From the NCBI GenBank assembly GCA_033807695.1, contig CM066307.1:558001-622000 (forward strand): 64,000 bases of DNA, read 5' to 3'. The translations under genes and the position numbers were made by a program. Origin of the DNA: Daedaleopsis sinensis (taxonomy: Eukaryota; Basidiomycota; Agaricomycetes; Polyporales; Polyporaceae). The notes under the pieces were generated by a model. It did not search any database. It was not told the origin of the DNA and saw nothing but the letters and a program-made list of their open reading frames with translations. The stretch's first letter is position 1. The number at the start of each line of letters is the position of its first letter. This document shows positions 43,434 to 56,600 of this stretch, piece after piece.

Positions 43434-46400
43434 ATGTCACTCCGCACATCCCTTGTGCAAGTCTACAACGAGGGCTTTGCTCGTGAATCCCTGGCTATGG
43501 AAGATCCATCTACTCTTACACCTCAGGAGAAAGCTCACATCGAGGGGCTACAGGCGGAGTACAAGGCACTCCCGAACTCCGAGAAGCAGCAGTACCGATT
43601 AGACACAGCTAAGGAGATCTTTGAGGCCCGGGGGATACAGAACAATGAGTATGCTAAGTCGGCCGTGTGGCGGGTAAGTCCTCTGGATCTGCGTCCGACT
43701 CACGACCGATGTTAACTTTGAGCAGAAGGTCGATACATTGTTTGGGAACAAAAATAAGGCGCAGAAGACAGACATTCCATTCAAGATTGCGCGGAACTAC
43801 AGTGGAAAGAGGGTATACAACATTGTCGAGGCAGAGTCTATACGTGAGATTGTGGAGCAAGAGGCCACCGACGATGCGAACAAGCACCTGCGGGTTAGTG
43901 GTCTGTCGCGAGGACTGCAGTTAGATCTGATGAATATGTAGCGGTGGAATGACACATGGACGGAGCTCTGGTTGAGCCTCCCCCCCAAGGAGAAGCAGCG
44001 TTACGAGGATTTGGCGGAGGAGTGGAATGTGAAGGGCCCGCAGGAGGAGTACAAGCCTTTGTGAGTGCACTTCGCAGTGTCCACACGGAGCGGACTCTCA
44101 CTCCAGGTTCCACGGACCGAGTAGTATTGCAAGCAAGCGTGCGGCATCTTGGATGCGCGCGGTGTGCGAGCTCTTCCACCGGCAGTGTGGCATGCCACTC
44201 TTCATGTATGGTATGTACAAGAATGAGGACGGCAATATGCAAGCCGTGGTGTGAGTTGCACTGTATTCCGCATCACATTACTCTGCTGAGTGACTTTGAA
44301 GCTACGACACTTCGCAGCTTCTCCACAGTCGTGACGAGAACATCCCAGAGTTCCGGAAGCTTCCCAACTGGGACCGGAACTTCAGAGACACCGTTTGGAA
44401 CTTCTTCCCCGGACTCATCGACCCCGAGAATCCAAATGCAGACGTTGTCGAGATGATGGACAAGGCTCGGAAACGCCAGCCGGGACAGATCGAGTTTGAG
44501 ACGTACGAGGACACTGGCCTTCCGATCATGTTCAACGTCACCGCAGAGGGCAAGGCTATCCCTCGTGGAGAGTATGCGAAGAAGCTGCTACGAACGTACT
44601 TAGGAATTCACCACCGTACGTCCGGTCTCTCCCTTGTAGTCGTGCGGCACTGATCGACTTGCAGAGTGGGCTGCAGGATCGACTACGGTCCGGACTCCTT
44701 GGGCTCTCATGGCAAAGCAGCCGGAGAAGTTCTTCGAGGATGGCATGCTGCCCGAAGACGTGGCCATTAACGACCCGGAGCACATGCCGATGGACGCTGT
44801 CGTCGCGGTCATTAATCACATCGTCGGCATCGAGAACCCTCCGGAGGACTCTGAAGAGGAGCCTGTTCGATTCATGCTCTCGTCATGGGGCAAGGACCGC
44901 AACATCTACGATGCAGAATACACGGAGCCTGTCGCTCCAGTGAAGAAGAAGGCTGCTCGTCGGAAAGGCAAGACCGCAGTCACTTTCGCGAGAGGACCCC
45001 GAGACGAAGACGAGGAAGACGAACTTACCAAGAGCCGGAAAAGTCGTCGGAAGGGTACTAAGGCCTCTCGGAAATGCCAGCGGGCTGCCAAGGCCCCCCG
45101 GAAGAAAGAGGGCAAGAGAGCGAACCCTAATGAGTCTGACGCGGAGAGTTCCACCGACTCGGAGAGCTCCATCGACAAAGAACCATGGCTCGCAGGCGAG
45201 AGGACGTTCGACTTGGGTGATGAGAGCCCTGAAGACGAGGAAGAGCACAGCCAATCCGGGGCTGCCGGGGAAGATGAGGACGATGATGAGGACCCCCCCC
45301 AACCCGGACGCGGACATCGAGACAGGCCCACCTAGTCGACAGCCTTCCGGCGGGGACATGCCGAAGACTCCGCACGCGACGACAAGGAAGTCCGCATCCA
45401 AGTCCGCATCTAAGAGCAAGGGCAAAGGCAAAGCGACCGAGAACGACGTCGACATCGACTTCCGCAGCGGCAGACTTGCTCCGATCCAGGTGAAGGATGC
45501 TCCCGCACACAAGGTCGAGTACTTCCGGCACTTCTGTGCGATATCGGAGTACCGGAACATGATATCCCGTGTCGAAAATCTTGTGAGTTGTGACTCCTAC
45601 GCATCGTGATACTACGTGCACTCTCGCTCATTCGAATCAAATAACAGCTGAAGCAAGATCCGAAGGGGGCGAGTGTCAAGAACCACTCCTGGATCTCGTG
45701 GTCTTATGAGGGCGCGCATGTTCCGGAGGAGATCCACACGTCTCATGTGCAGGTGGGACGTCTGCTCGAATGGCTCGAGAGTTCTCCCGGCCTTGACGTA
45801 GGACCGGGCCCGGTTCAGCTCTATTGCCTGGCTATGGGAATGACGATGGGCAACATCCTGCTCTGTCAGACTGCCGGTGATGAGGAGGGTGTACTCCCGG
45901 ACGATCTCCCGGAGTACTTCAAGAACACGGAGTTCGTGTTCTCCGACTTCACCAAGCTTGAGAAGGCTTGTGACCGTGCATTCCCCTCCCCCGGGCCCAA
46001 GCGTGTCCGGCCCGCTCGCAAAGCGGCTGGCCCGGGCCCCGCCGAGTCCTCCGGTACATCTGCCAACGCCCCACCGACAAGTACCATTGAAGGAGCTGCT
46101 CCGACCGTTGCAAAGAAGAGCAGGCAGGCGCAGCGGAGGGATACAAACACGACACAGCAGCATGCTAACGATTCCCGCCCCACCGGGCAGGCTGCTGAAA
46201 GGTCCGCGGAGCGCGACATCCCGGACAACAATGCACCGGTGGAGAGCCCGACCAAGGGAGCTCCGCCTGTCGCTAAGAAGACCAAGCCGGCTCCGCGGCC
46301 GCTCGTGAAAACCGGGAAGGCCACGACACAACAGCAGGCTGACAGTGTCCGCTCGGCGGAGCAGCCAGCCTCACCTGCTAAACAGTCCGCGGAGCACGAG

Positions 46401-46697
46401 GGTCCGGACGCTCCGCGGAGAAGCTCCCGACCCCGCGTCCCTTCTAGGCGTCATGATGGCGACATCGACATGGATGGGACCGGCGCACAGACCCCACCCA
46501 AGAAGTTATCAAAGCGCAAGCGCACCCAGAGCGACGTTCAGGACCACGCTCCGGCGGCGCTACCACCGCCCGTGGTCTCCGAGGCGCCTGCAACCCGGGT
46601 GACGCGCCGGAGCGCCCGTGCTGAGCAAGCCCAGGAAGAGCATGCCGCGGAACCTACACGTCAGCCTAAGCGTGGCCGTGGCCAGGTTAAGAAGTAG
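43434..46697 (+). CDS. Divergent HMG-domain protein of the KDZ unit (about 983 aa, frame break at poly-C)
   Basis: Seven exons: 43434-43673, 43726-43893, 43942-44060, 44107-44250, 44302-44615, 44665-45582, 45648-46697, all GT-AG. An HMG-like segment W-N-D-T-W-x-E-L-W...K-E-K-Q-R-Y-E-D-L-A lies near 43945-44020, and a weaker relative (T-P-Q-E-K...S-E-K-Q-Q-Y) in exon 1. Exon 6 has long Lys/Arg-Asp/Glu stretches; the C-terminus is Pro/Ala/Lys-rich and probably nuclear. At 45293-45300 a run of eight C puts the two halves out of frame; seven C would give one frame of 984 codons. Iyer and colleagues described such HMG proteins with KDZ-TET/JBP elements. Predicted DNA binder aiding transposition or targeting. 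Confidence 0.8.
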
Positions 46698-46917
46698 CTG
46701 AAGATGTATTTCGTACTCACACAAGTTTCCTTGCCAAGAAATATGATTCTACATTCATGGGATTCGTTACATGTTAAATAAATGGACTCCGGACACAGAG
46801 TACTCCAATCAGCAAGAAATCGGTGAGTATCTACATGTACATAAGCATAGCAGTCCGAGCAACAAGAAATCGGCAGGTATGTACAAGTCCGTGAACAGGA
46901 AGACTTTGTTTGCAGAT
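46698..46917. other. Convergent intergenic gap
   Basis: AT-richer spacer between the stops of the HMG gene and the coiled-coil gene. It contains AATAAATGG near 46779 (possible polyadenylation signal of the HMG gene) and a doubled CAAGAAATCGG (46813 and 46862). Confidence 0.35.
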
Positions 46918-48939
46918 TCAGCTGTCCTCATAGTCCGCAGGTTCATCGTCCGCAAGCTCATCGTCCGCAACGTCGTCGTCCGCGTCCTCCTGACCTTGCT
47001 CATCTGATCCCGATGACGAGGAGGTGCTCCAGTAGTCAACCTCCCCTGCCAGAGCATCCTCGTCAAACTCCACCGGATTCGGCTCGTACAACTCCATCTC
47101 CCAGTCCTGAATGACAGGGTCTTCGGGCCCTACCACCGGTCCAAACTCGTCGCTCTCCGGAGCATCTGGAGGAGAGTCCAGAGGCATGGAGGGGGGAGCG
47201 TCGACTGCCGGAGACGTGAGGAGCAACCCAGGGAGCGGATCCGCGCCCTGCGGAGTCGTTGAGGACTCACCGGAGACCTGTTGGGCCTGCTGATCATCTG
47301 CAAGACGGCGTGTCTCCAAGATAGTCTCAACCTCCGCGGAGGACCGCTCACGGGTGCGCCGGATTGGGGTAGTCACCAGGGAGATGAGGAAGGTGCGCGG
47401 GCGGCGATGGGGAGTCGATGGGGCCGACACAGACGTCACAGAGGCACTTTTCCGGGCGGCAGGTGCGGAGACCGCAGAGACTCCGCTTTGTCCCCACGTA
47501 TGCTGCAATGCTTGAAATGTGCCCAGGACCGGCTTGCGGGGGAAATCGATGCTGCGGCGGGCCGCAAGACCTGCGGTGTGCTTTGGGAACACCGGAGTCC
47601 GTCGCGGAGGTGGCTGTGGAGACGGGGAGGATTCGGACCGCTTGTTGTCGACCTGCATCGAGTCCTCTGTTGCGGGAGGAGGGGAAGGAATCGCGGGCGG
47701 ATGATCAGCGACCTGCATCGAGCCCTCTGTCGCGGGAGGAACAGGCGGAAGCCAGGGCGGAAGATCGGGGAGGGGAGCGAGCTCCGGGACCGTGCTAAGG
47801 GACCTCGGAGATACTTCGCGCTCCGCGGGAGAACGGGGGGGCAAGGGAACATCTCCGGACGACGGGCGGAGTCCGGACAGCGCTCCGATGATTGTGTGGT
47901 CGATTCCGAGTTGAGCAAGGTAGGAGTCGACATGGGATCGAACTCTCGCCTCCTCCTCCGCGGAGTCACGTCGCTCAAGGTTGTCGACTCGGGCGGAAAG
48001 TCGACGGAGCTCCTCCGCAAAAGTGGTCCGTAGACCGGAGTCGTCGTCAACGAGCGGAGCCGACACTCCGACCTGACTCTCAATCTGTTTGACACGCTCT
48101 GCGAGGGCGCGCAGCTCTCGGGAGTGGCGTCCCAGTCGATCCGCCAGCGCGACAGGGTGCAGACGCTTCTGCGCATCGTTCAGCGCAGCGTCCAGGGGGG
48201 CCTCCAGCGCTGCAAGCAGCTTCTTGCGCTCATCCCAGGTGATGTTCCGTCCTTGTACAGCGTCTGACATCCTCGTGAGCTGGACCCAGAGCACATTGAC
48301 CACGTTGCCGATCACCTCGAGCATCTGCTTCGAGAGGTTCTCGACGAGTGGCTCGACGCTCACTGAGGCGTCATTCGGGACAGCCTCGAGACGGCGTAGA
48401 ACCTCCGTCTGCTCTTGACAGACATTCCGCGGCTCCGTGTGTACCGCCCGGACTTCATCGACCATCGCCGCAATGCGATCCCAGCTCTCCGTGAAGATTG
48501 CCCGCAAGGAGTCCGTGTACTCCAGCATCTGACGGAGCATGTGCTCGTTCACAGGCACCGCGGGGACATGCTGAATTGCGGTGAGCACGGTGTCCTGCGC
48601 GCGCGTGATGTCGATGGCGACCTGGAGAGCTTCACGGATGTCTGCAGCAAGCAGAGCCATTTGCTGGCTGAGATACGTGCCCAGCTCCGTCGGATTGTCC
48701 GGGTACTCGACGATGGAGAACGAGCCTTGCACACGAGACCCGAGAACCCGCATAATGTCGTCGGCTTTCGTGCGGATGGAGGCGAGGGTCGGACGGAGGG
48801 CTTGCGCAGCAGTTAGGCTTCCTCTGGCATCAGCCATCAGAGACGCGACGCTGGTCGGGAGCATGAAAGTGCTTGCGCGCGGGATCGGAGGGATGACGTC
48901 GGGCATAGACAGGGGGCGGCTGGACGGACCTGCAAGGAG

Positions 48940-48946
48940 GGAGGCG
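48940..48946. repeat. Target-site duplication, left (GGAGGCG)
   Basis: Identical to 51694-51700 and not part of the element. Confidence 0.85.
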
Positions 48947-51693
48947 CACCCGTGGTTTCCCCAATTGTATTATAAACACCCACATAAGTGCCCGAACCCT
49001 TGTGTATTTCGTGGGGGAATTGTAATATCAAACTATGTGCAGGGATTGTAATATAGCAAGGGGGGGCCGTTGTAATACAAGTCTGGCCAAAAGCGGAGCA
49101 TTGTAATATCATCTGACATCTTGTACTACTGATTGTAATACATATGGGCTCCTTCTATATATCCTTGTACAACTGTTGTAATATCTGTAGGACACCTTGT
49201 AAAACCTAGGTCAGGTGATGTTATACAACTGGTAACTATTGTAAAATGATACTGTAATCATTGTAAAGCAAAAGTGGACCAATCTACCGGTATTTCGGGC
49301 GCTTTTTTGATATCCTAATGCAGTAGATCATGATGTCATTGTTTGTGAGCGCTTTTTTGATGTCCAAATGCGGTAGGTCCTCTACTGAACTCCCAATATT
49401 GCAGCCTATATAGCTCCCCTAGATCTTCATGAAAATAGATGATTGTAGGCTCATTCTGTTTGCAGTTTTGAGTACTATCAGATGGTGTATAGTACCAATT
49501 GTATTACCCAATAGAATACTGTATATGCTGCAATTGGGTCATAAACCACCAAATTATGATGGTATATTGGCTTATACCAGTGGTAAATGTGCATATAGCT
49601 TGATACAAAGGACACCAGTGGATGGTAGGGTGCTGCGGCGCACTAGGGGGCAAATATCATGGTCATACATGCAGAACTGATGGAGATATACTATATGCAG
49701 GGATTTGCAAAAGCTGCACTTGTATTTGGCCAGTACCGGGCTAGCGGGACGTTGGTGCCCATCTCCCTTATCACTATTAGACTCGTATTTTTAAGGGCTT
49801 TCAAATGAGGTATTACACAGGTCAGATCGTGGACCTGACCTGACACTCTCCTCCTACCTCACTTCCCATCAATCCCCCTCTAGCCCCTTGTGCTGTCCAT
49901 GAATTGCTACAGAATTTTGTACAGTTTCTTCTGGTTATATCGACAATAGCCTCGTCCATTTTCAAAGCTCTAGCCCCCTTTACTGGTGCGCGGTGGACTT
50001 GTGCACACTTTATGCACCTAAATCATCCAGGCAGAATATCTTTGTGAATATATGGGATCTTATTGTTCTATTTTTTGCAATGTCTTCCAATTGTGTATCT
50101 CTAGCAGTCCTTTTAAAGATATAATGAGAAGCTTGTGCGATACTTGCGAAATACCTAATCAGTAGTTTTGGAAGCATGCTATATTGTACTTGTTAGAGAG
50201 CATGGATGGGTCCTGAAACTACATATAAGATCACCATAAAGTGCACCTACATATAGCAAAAAGAATTATAAGATTTGGTTGAGTAGAGGTGGAGATACTG
50301 CTGAAACCTCTGTTGAAGATGCAGAAGCAGTGAAATGCATGCATGCAGTGCTGAAAGTTGGCATTTCACAACACATCTGCAATATCTTTGCTACCGCTAC
50401 ATCAAACCTCTTCAAACTTTACAACCCTTTTCCTATATCTATGGACTCCTCTATCTGTGACTCTGGGCTGGTTATACTGAGTATAGAGACTTCAATTGCC
50501 ACAATGACTCCGGTAACTGATAAGGAAATTGCTAGAGATCAAGTACACGTAGGCTTATACAACTTTGTGGATGGGTACAAGTTATGAAGGCAAGTATAGG
50601 GTAGATTTATTGTAGATCCACTCAAGGTTGCCGTAAAGATATTGCACCTGTATGGTTTAGATGTATAAAGTGTACACAAGTGCACCACACGCCAGTGAAG
50701 ACAGTTAGAGCTCTGAAAATGGTCGAGGCCATTGTCAATATAGCTAGAAGTAACTGTATAAAATTTCGTAGCACTTCATGGACAGCACAAGGGGCTAGAG
50801 AAGGATTGATGGGAAGTGAGGTAGGAGGAGAGCGTCAGGTCAGGCCCACAATCTGACCTGCATAATATGTCATTCGAAAGCCCTTGAGAATACAAATATA
50901 ATGGTAGTAAGGGAGATAGCTATCGACATCCCGCTAGCCCAGTACTAGCCAAATACAAGTGTAGCTTTTGAAAATCCCTGCATATAGTATATCTCCATCA
51001 GTTCTGCATGTATGACCATGATATTTGCCCCCTAGTGCGCCACAGCACCCTACCATCCACTGGTATTCTTTGTATCAAGCTATATGCACATTTACCACTG
51101 GTATAAGCCAATATACCATCATAATCTGGTGGTTTATGACCCAATTGCAGCATATACAGTATTCTATTGGGTAATACAACTGGCACTATACACCATCTGA
51201 TAGTACTCGAAACTGCGAACAGAATGAGCCTACAATCATCTCTTTTCATAAAGATCTGGGGGAGCTATATAGGCTGCAATATTGGGAGTTCAGTAGAGGA
51301 CCTACCGCATTTGGACATCAAAAAGCGCTCACAAACAATGACATCATGATCTACTGCATTAGGATATTAAAAAAGCGCCCAAAATACCGGTAGATTGGTC
51401 CACTTTTGTTTTACAATGATTACAGTATCATTTTACAATAGTTACCAGTTGTATAACATCACCTGACCTAGGTTTTACAAGGTGTCCTACAGATATTACA
51501 ACAGTTGTACAAGGATATATAGAAGGAGCCCATATGTATTACAATCAGTAGTACAAGATGTCTATTACAACGGCCCCCCCTTGCTATATTACAATCCCTG
51601 CACATAGTTTGATATTACAATTCCCCCACGAAATACACAAGGGTTCGGGCACTTATGTGGGTGTTTATAATACAATTGGGGAAACCAGTAGTG
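48947..51693. mobile_element. Giant palindromic non-autonomous DNA element, copy 2 (2747 bp)
   Basis: Closely similar to 852-3636. The right arm lacks about 37 bp (at about 51561) present in copy 1, which accounts for the length difference. The ends read CACCCGTGGTTTCCCC and GGGGAAACCAGTAGTG: the two end types of copy 1 are swapped, while the unique core (about 50250-50590) keeps the same orientation as in copy 1. Flanked by GGAGGCG on both sides. Confidence 0.9.
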
Positions 51694-51700
51694 GGAGGCG
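51694..51700. repeat. Target-site duplication, right (GGAGGCG)
   Basis: Matches 48940-48946; lies in a repeat of the interrupted coiled-coil gene. Confidence 0.85.
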
Positions 51701-51860
51701 GGGGGCACGTCTTCAAGGCGGCGACTGGACGGACCTGCGATGAGAGGGGCGGGGGGGACGTCTTCAAGGCGGCGGCTGGACGGACCTGCGATGGGAGGGG
51801 CGGGGGGGACGTCTTCAAGGCGGCGGCTGGACGGACCTGCCACGGGAGGGATGTTGGGGA
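51700..51860 (-). repeat. In-gene tandem repeats, 51 bp
   Basis: Three consecutive units encode A-G-P-S-S-R-R-L-E-D-V-P-P-A-P plus two residues, and a further related unit lies across the transposon insertion (A-G-P-S-S-R-P-L, 48935-48910). Confidence 0.75.
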
Positions 51861-53130
51861 TGGCGACCCGAGCGGGGCCCACGGACGAGGGTGCTGTATT
51901 ATCCGACAGGAGTGCGGAGGAACGGGGCGGAGGTGGAACACGCGGAAGAGATGGCCATCCCGCTGTCAGTATTGTGAGTAGCAATAAAAGTGCGGACATT
52001 AGCAACGTACCAGGAATCGGCGGAATGCGGATTGCGCGAGACATCCGAAGAGTCTCAGCTACTCTTGCGGATTGCTCCATCTGCGACGCAGCATCCGTGC
52101 TGAGCGGTGGTTGCTTGCTGACCTTGCGAATCTCGCGATAAGATGAAACCGCAGCCCGCAGACGCAGCGTCTGACTGCGAATGGTGTCGCTGACGACCAC
52201 AGCTTCTCCTCGCGCATATGTCGACTCCTCGCGCAAGAGATGTCCTGCATACGGCCCCTCGCCGTCCGCAGGGGCATCTGGAGCCTGTTCCGGAGTGTCC
52301 ACTGTGGACTCCATGTCCACGGCCATCCCGTCGCCCTCCTGCACTGTTGAGGAGTCCGTGCCGGTCGAAGAAGGCGGGGCGGCAGTCGAACTGGATCCGG
52401 CGTCCCGCGGAGTTGTCGGACCACTGGTTGTCGACGGCGGAGGCTCCGTGGACGGCGGAGGCTCCGTGGACGTCGCGGAACAGGACCATCGAGCAACCGC
52501 CTTGCCCTTGCCTTTGCTATCGGGCTTGCTGTTGGTCCTCGCTTTCTTCTTGTACAGGTTACCGCCCTCAACGAGGACCGAGCGATAGCCGTTGATGCGG
52601 TGGTCTGCGCAGACCTGGTACCACCACAGCGGAACCGCGTACGTCTTGTTGTGGTACCCGGCTAAATACATCTCGACCTTCACCTCTCCGGCAGCGACCC
52701 GTTGGCACGCCAGCCAAACTAGATACGACCTCCTGGCGGCGTTCTTGTCGATTGTGGCCAAAGAGCGGCGGCCATGGGTGACCACGCAGATGTCCAGCGC
52801 CCCCTTTGCCTCGAGCAGCGTGACGTGCTCCCGGTCGAGCGCCGCCGCGGTGTGCAGGTGCGCGATTCGCAGCGCGGTCTGCAGCCTCTCGCACCCGTCC
52901 CGCCACTCTGTCTGTTCCGTCTTCCAGCGCTCTTGGATCTGCGCCATCGCGTCCGCGGTGTGGGTCTGCTCGTCCGCGACGGCGGCCTTGAGCCGGGTGA
53001 TGGTCTGCTCAAGGGACCTGTTCTTCTGGGCGAGCTCCGTGATGTGTTTCTGCTGGCTGGCGATCATGGCCTGGTTAGGGTCTACATTGTTAGACGAACG
53101 GAAGCTCGCATGGTTACCTTGTGGCATCAT

Positions 53131-53685
53131 TACGGCTGGGGCGAGCCAGTGTGTACCGCACTGCAGAGTAGTACGAGAATGCTGTGAGCGAGAGAGTAGA
53201 GTATGTAATGAGCACTAGTGACTAGTGACTAGCTAGTGACTAGTGAGCCCTACGCTGAGAGAACATCAGTCCGATGCGCCTGCGGTTGTTTGCCTCTGTT
53301 TGCTGCCTCGCGGAGTGGTTGACATATTAACTTCCTAGGGCTAACGTCCCCGACGTTCGCTGGCAATTCTTCTTCATCACCTCCTTGATATCTCAGCACC
53401 TGAGCCGCCCGGTGCATCAGGAAACCGCGGCAAAAGGTGCCAGACATTCGACGATGTGACTTTGTGTGCCACTGGTATTATAGCTATGCCAAAGTGTATG
53501 ACTTGAATGAAAAGACACACTGTTACGACATGATTTTAGTACATAGGGAGACCAGTAATATAAGTACAGGTCGTAAGGGCGGCAATACCGGGAGACAACA
53601 ATAACCAAATGATAACTCGAGTTCTAAGTCCCTCAAAGCCGCCGGATTGGACTCTATTGAGCGACTCGGTCGAGAGATGTCCAGC
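53131..53685. other. Intergenic region between coiled-coil and NTPase genes
   Basis: No gene seen. A short run of TAGTGAC-type repeats lies at 53214-53247. Presumably it holds the promoter of the coiled-coil gene and the 3' end of the NTPase gene. Confidence 0.4.
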
Positions 53686-56600
53686 CTATTTGGCCAGCGA
53701 GCCAGGACGGCGACTCGGACCAGCAGCGTGGGTCGGACTCTCCATGAACACATCGCCATCATCACGTTCCACATCACCGTCATCATGTTCGTCCATCTCC
53801 GAGTCTCCGTCACTCTCGTGGTCGGAACCGTCACTGTCATATTTGCCAACGCGCACAGCGCCGCCATCTTGATCAGTTGCACCAGCCTCGACAGGCTCCT
53901 GGCCTTCAGTCCACAAGGCATTCCACTCGTCCTCGTCGGGACTCAGCCCGTACGAGCCGTCGAGCCAGTGCCAGGACGCGTGCCCAACGGCAAAGAACGG
54001 CTTCTGGTTGCGGACCATCGCGAGAGACCGCGCGTCCTGGTTCGGATGCTCGCCGAGAAGTTGGCCAGCGCGGAGGATCTTGCGGTAGACCGGACGCTCA
54101 TGCTCACGGATGACGTTGTACACTGTCGGAGAGCACCCGTACACATAGATAGAGTAACGGGGATGATCGTACCGCGCTCGCCCTCGTGAGGGCGCGGCCA
54201 GGATTTTAAACCTGGAGGGTGTCTCGGCTAGTGCGGGCTCTGGTCCATCACGGTCCGCCCGTTGCCTCTCGAGCGCCTTCTTGTTCTTGTTCTTGTTCGC
54301 CTCACCCGGGTTGTAGTGGGTGGGTGTGCGCGCAAGCGGTGGCGGGGGGTGGGTGACGCCAAGCTCCATGAACAGAGTAACGTATGCACGCAGCGGCGAC
54401 CCAGTCGGGAACAGACCAACCTGCTTCTGTGTGAATGCTAACGCATTCGTTGCTTCGGCTTTAGCTCGTGCCTTGATTTGGACGATGATCCCGGACATAT
54501 TTTCGGGAGTGAGCGGCTTGGATGGGTCCATGCAAACTGGGATGAACGCGTCGGCGAGTGGGGCATTGTTACGGCAGATAGGGGCCATTCCGCGCAGGAA
54601 GCATCCGAGCGCTGTACACTGGTCGATCGCCGAATCGTCCGCGAACTTTGCGAAGTGTGTGAAGTTGATGACGGCATTCTTGAACGCCTCTTTGAACTTA
54701 ACGTGCTTAACGGTTTTGGAGCCATCTTCAAGTTCTACCACATTCGGAGGAAGGTTGTCTGGTACGCTTTCCAAGATCGCCTCTGCGACGTCCTTTGGAA
54801 ATAGTGCCGTGATGAAGTTGTTCACCGGAACGAGCCGAGCGCAGGAGGGACGCCTCCAGTGGTCGGTATCTTCGGGATCCAACGGTGTCGCGCGATCACG
54901 GGCAGTCAAGAGCAACGAACGTGCGACCGCCTCGCCTCCCTCGCCTGGATGGAGGAGATCGTGATCGAGGTGCATTTGCAAGATGCTCACAGCGGGACTG
55001 TTCATCGTGCCAGACTGAGCGTCCCAGTCATGCATCAGCTGCGTGGCGGCCAAGGCCAGGATAGGTTCTGACGAGTAGCCGGAGCGAATGTACTCGCGAT
55101 GCTTGGGGATAGAATAAGCCGTCCGCATGTGGCTTGCGACCAACTCGGCCACATGTTGTTGACTGGAAATGCGACTAGGCTCGAAGGAGAGGTGGACCCG
55201 GGCGTCAAGAACAGCAGACTGCGCGACCCGCGAGTAGGACGAGCACGGCCGAGATATATCCATGTCACAGAGGAGCTTCTGGCGCGCGACTTTGAGCAAT
55301 GAGCTGTACTGCTGTTGCATAATATTACGATCGCCGAGGGAGAAATGAATGGGTTCGCTGTTTTCGCCATTCTCAGCGAATTGCTTGAGCAGATTGTCGG
55401 TGAATGGCCACAGTAGCGAGCGCCAGCTGCGATGTTATACGACATGAGCCACAAGCCATCTGTGCAGACACGTGGGATCCAACTCACAGAGGACGTCCGA
55501 AACACGACATGAAGGCTATATTGCACAAGTCGCTCGCTTTTATCCGTTTGGGATCGATCCGGAACGAGCCGAAGCAGTCGAAAGGTGTCTCAGTGAGGGG
55601 GGGGTGCAGGGTACTGACATCGCGGCCATAACGAGCGGAACGGGCCGTTGTAGCGGAAGGCGCTAACAAATGCAGCTTCGACTCGGTGGACATGAATACC
55701 GAGAACAGTCCACCCAGTCGTAAGTCGTCCATCGCTGTGTAAAGAACGTCGAGTGGATATTTTCCAGATGCGATAGGGCCCGAAGGCTGATCTGTTTGTG
55801 GTTGTATGAGCTTCTTAGTGAGGGTGTGAGCCTCGTCGAAGTAGACCAATAGGTGTAGCTCGGAACCATGCAAGCTATCGGCGGGACAGCTAGAAAATGG
55901 GCAAACACGACCAACGAGTTTTGCGAGCGCCTCCTTTGCGGACGTAAGGATTTTCTCCTCAACGTGCTTACTCACGCTGATCGCGTTCCGGAGTTTGTAT
56001 TCGTCTCTGAGGGTCGTCTAATCCACGGTTGTTAGTCCACGACATCGAGCATACTCAAACACCGATGCACACCGTTTTGCTTGCAACGCGCCCGTATAGC
56101 TCCTTGCGATTCTTGCCCCCGTCGCGAGAAAGGTAGTCGCGCCAGCGCGACGCGAGTCGGGCGGTATGCTCCTGCGGCGAGTCCTCCGACCAGGCATCGA
56201 GAGCCTCAACGGTGCATCGAAACAATACTTGGAGAAAGAGCAGGTAACAACAGTAGACAATCTGTTCGCTCACCACACCATCAACAAGTTCCACGCCGAG
56301 AAGGGAACTGATGGCTGTATCGGATGCTGGCCAGGCACCATCTGCGGCTCAGAGTGTCAATATACCTCACAGTGATGAGAGTGAAATATAGGGCACGTAC
56401 ATCGCTCATCTTCCCCAGCCCGGATGTTACAAGGGATGGTGAAGATGGTTCGTGCAACCTCATCGACCAGTCGTGATTTGCCAGATCCAGAACTTTGGAT
56501 GATGGTGGTGTGTGTGAGGTAGATTAGCGCAGAATTCTTGTTCTCCGCCAATCTCAGGGATCCGCGATACATATTGCGCAGGTTGCGAATAAGTACGTCT

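Larger units (their letters stand above)
39503..46697. mobile_element. Composite KDZ transposon unit (transposase, TET/JBP, HMG-like gene)
   Basis: Three genes of the set reported for basidiomycete KDZ elements stand together: KDZ-2 transposase and TET/JBP dioxygenase (both minus) and an HMG-like gene (plus) diverging from the dioxygenase. Terminal repeats were not found: the transposase end is cut by palindrome 2 at 39502, and the other limit may lie right of 46697, since the coiled-coil and NTPase genes could also belong. Confidence 0.75.
46918..53130 (-). pseudogene. Large coiled-coil/proline-rich gene split by palindromic element copy 2
   Basis: Two open segments, 53130-51694 and 48939-46918, become one frame of 1153 codons when the element and one copy of its 7-bp duplication are removed. 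The N-terminal coiled coil (residues 20-100, Q/E/L-rich) is followed by a compact domain with V-P-L-W-W-Y-Q-V, a Pro/Ser/Thr linker, a hydrophobic stretch near 52000 that could be one membrane helix, and 17-residue repeats with core A-G-P-S-S-R-R-L-E-D-V-P-P. The C-terminal part is long and helical (48850-47900), then Pro-rich, with an acidic tail. No enzyme motif. With the element in place the first half would end in transposon sequence. It faces the HMG gene tail to tail and may belong to the KDZ unit. Confidence 0.8.
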
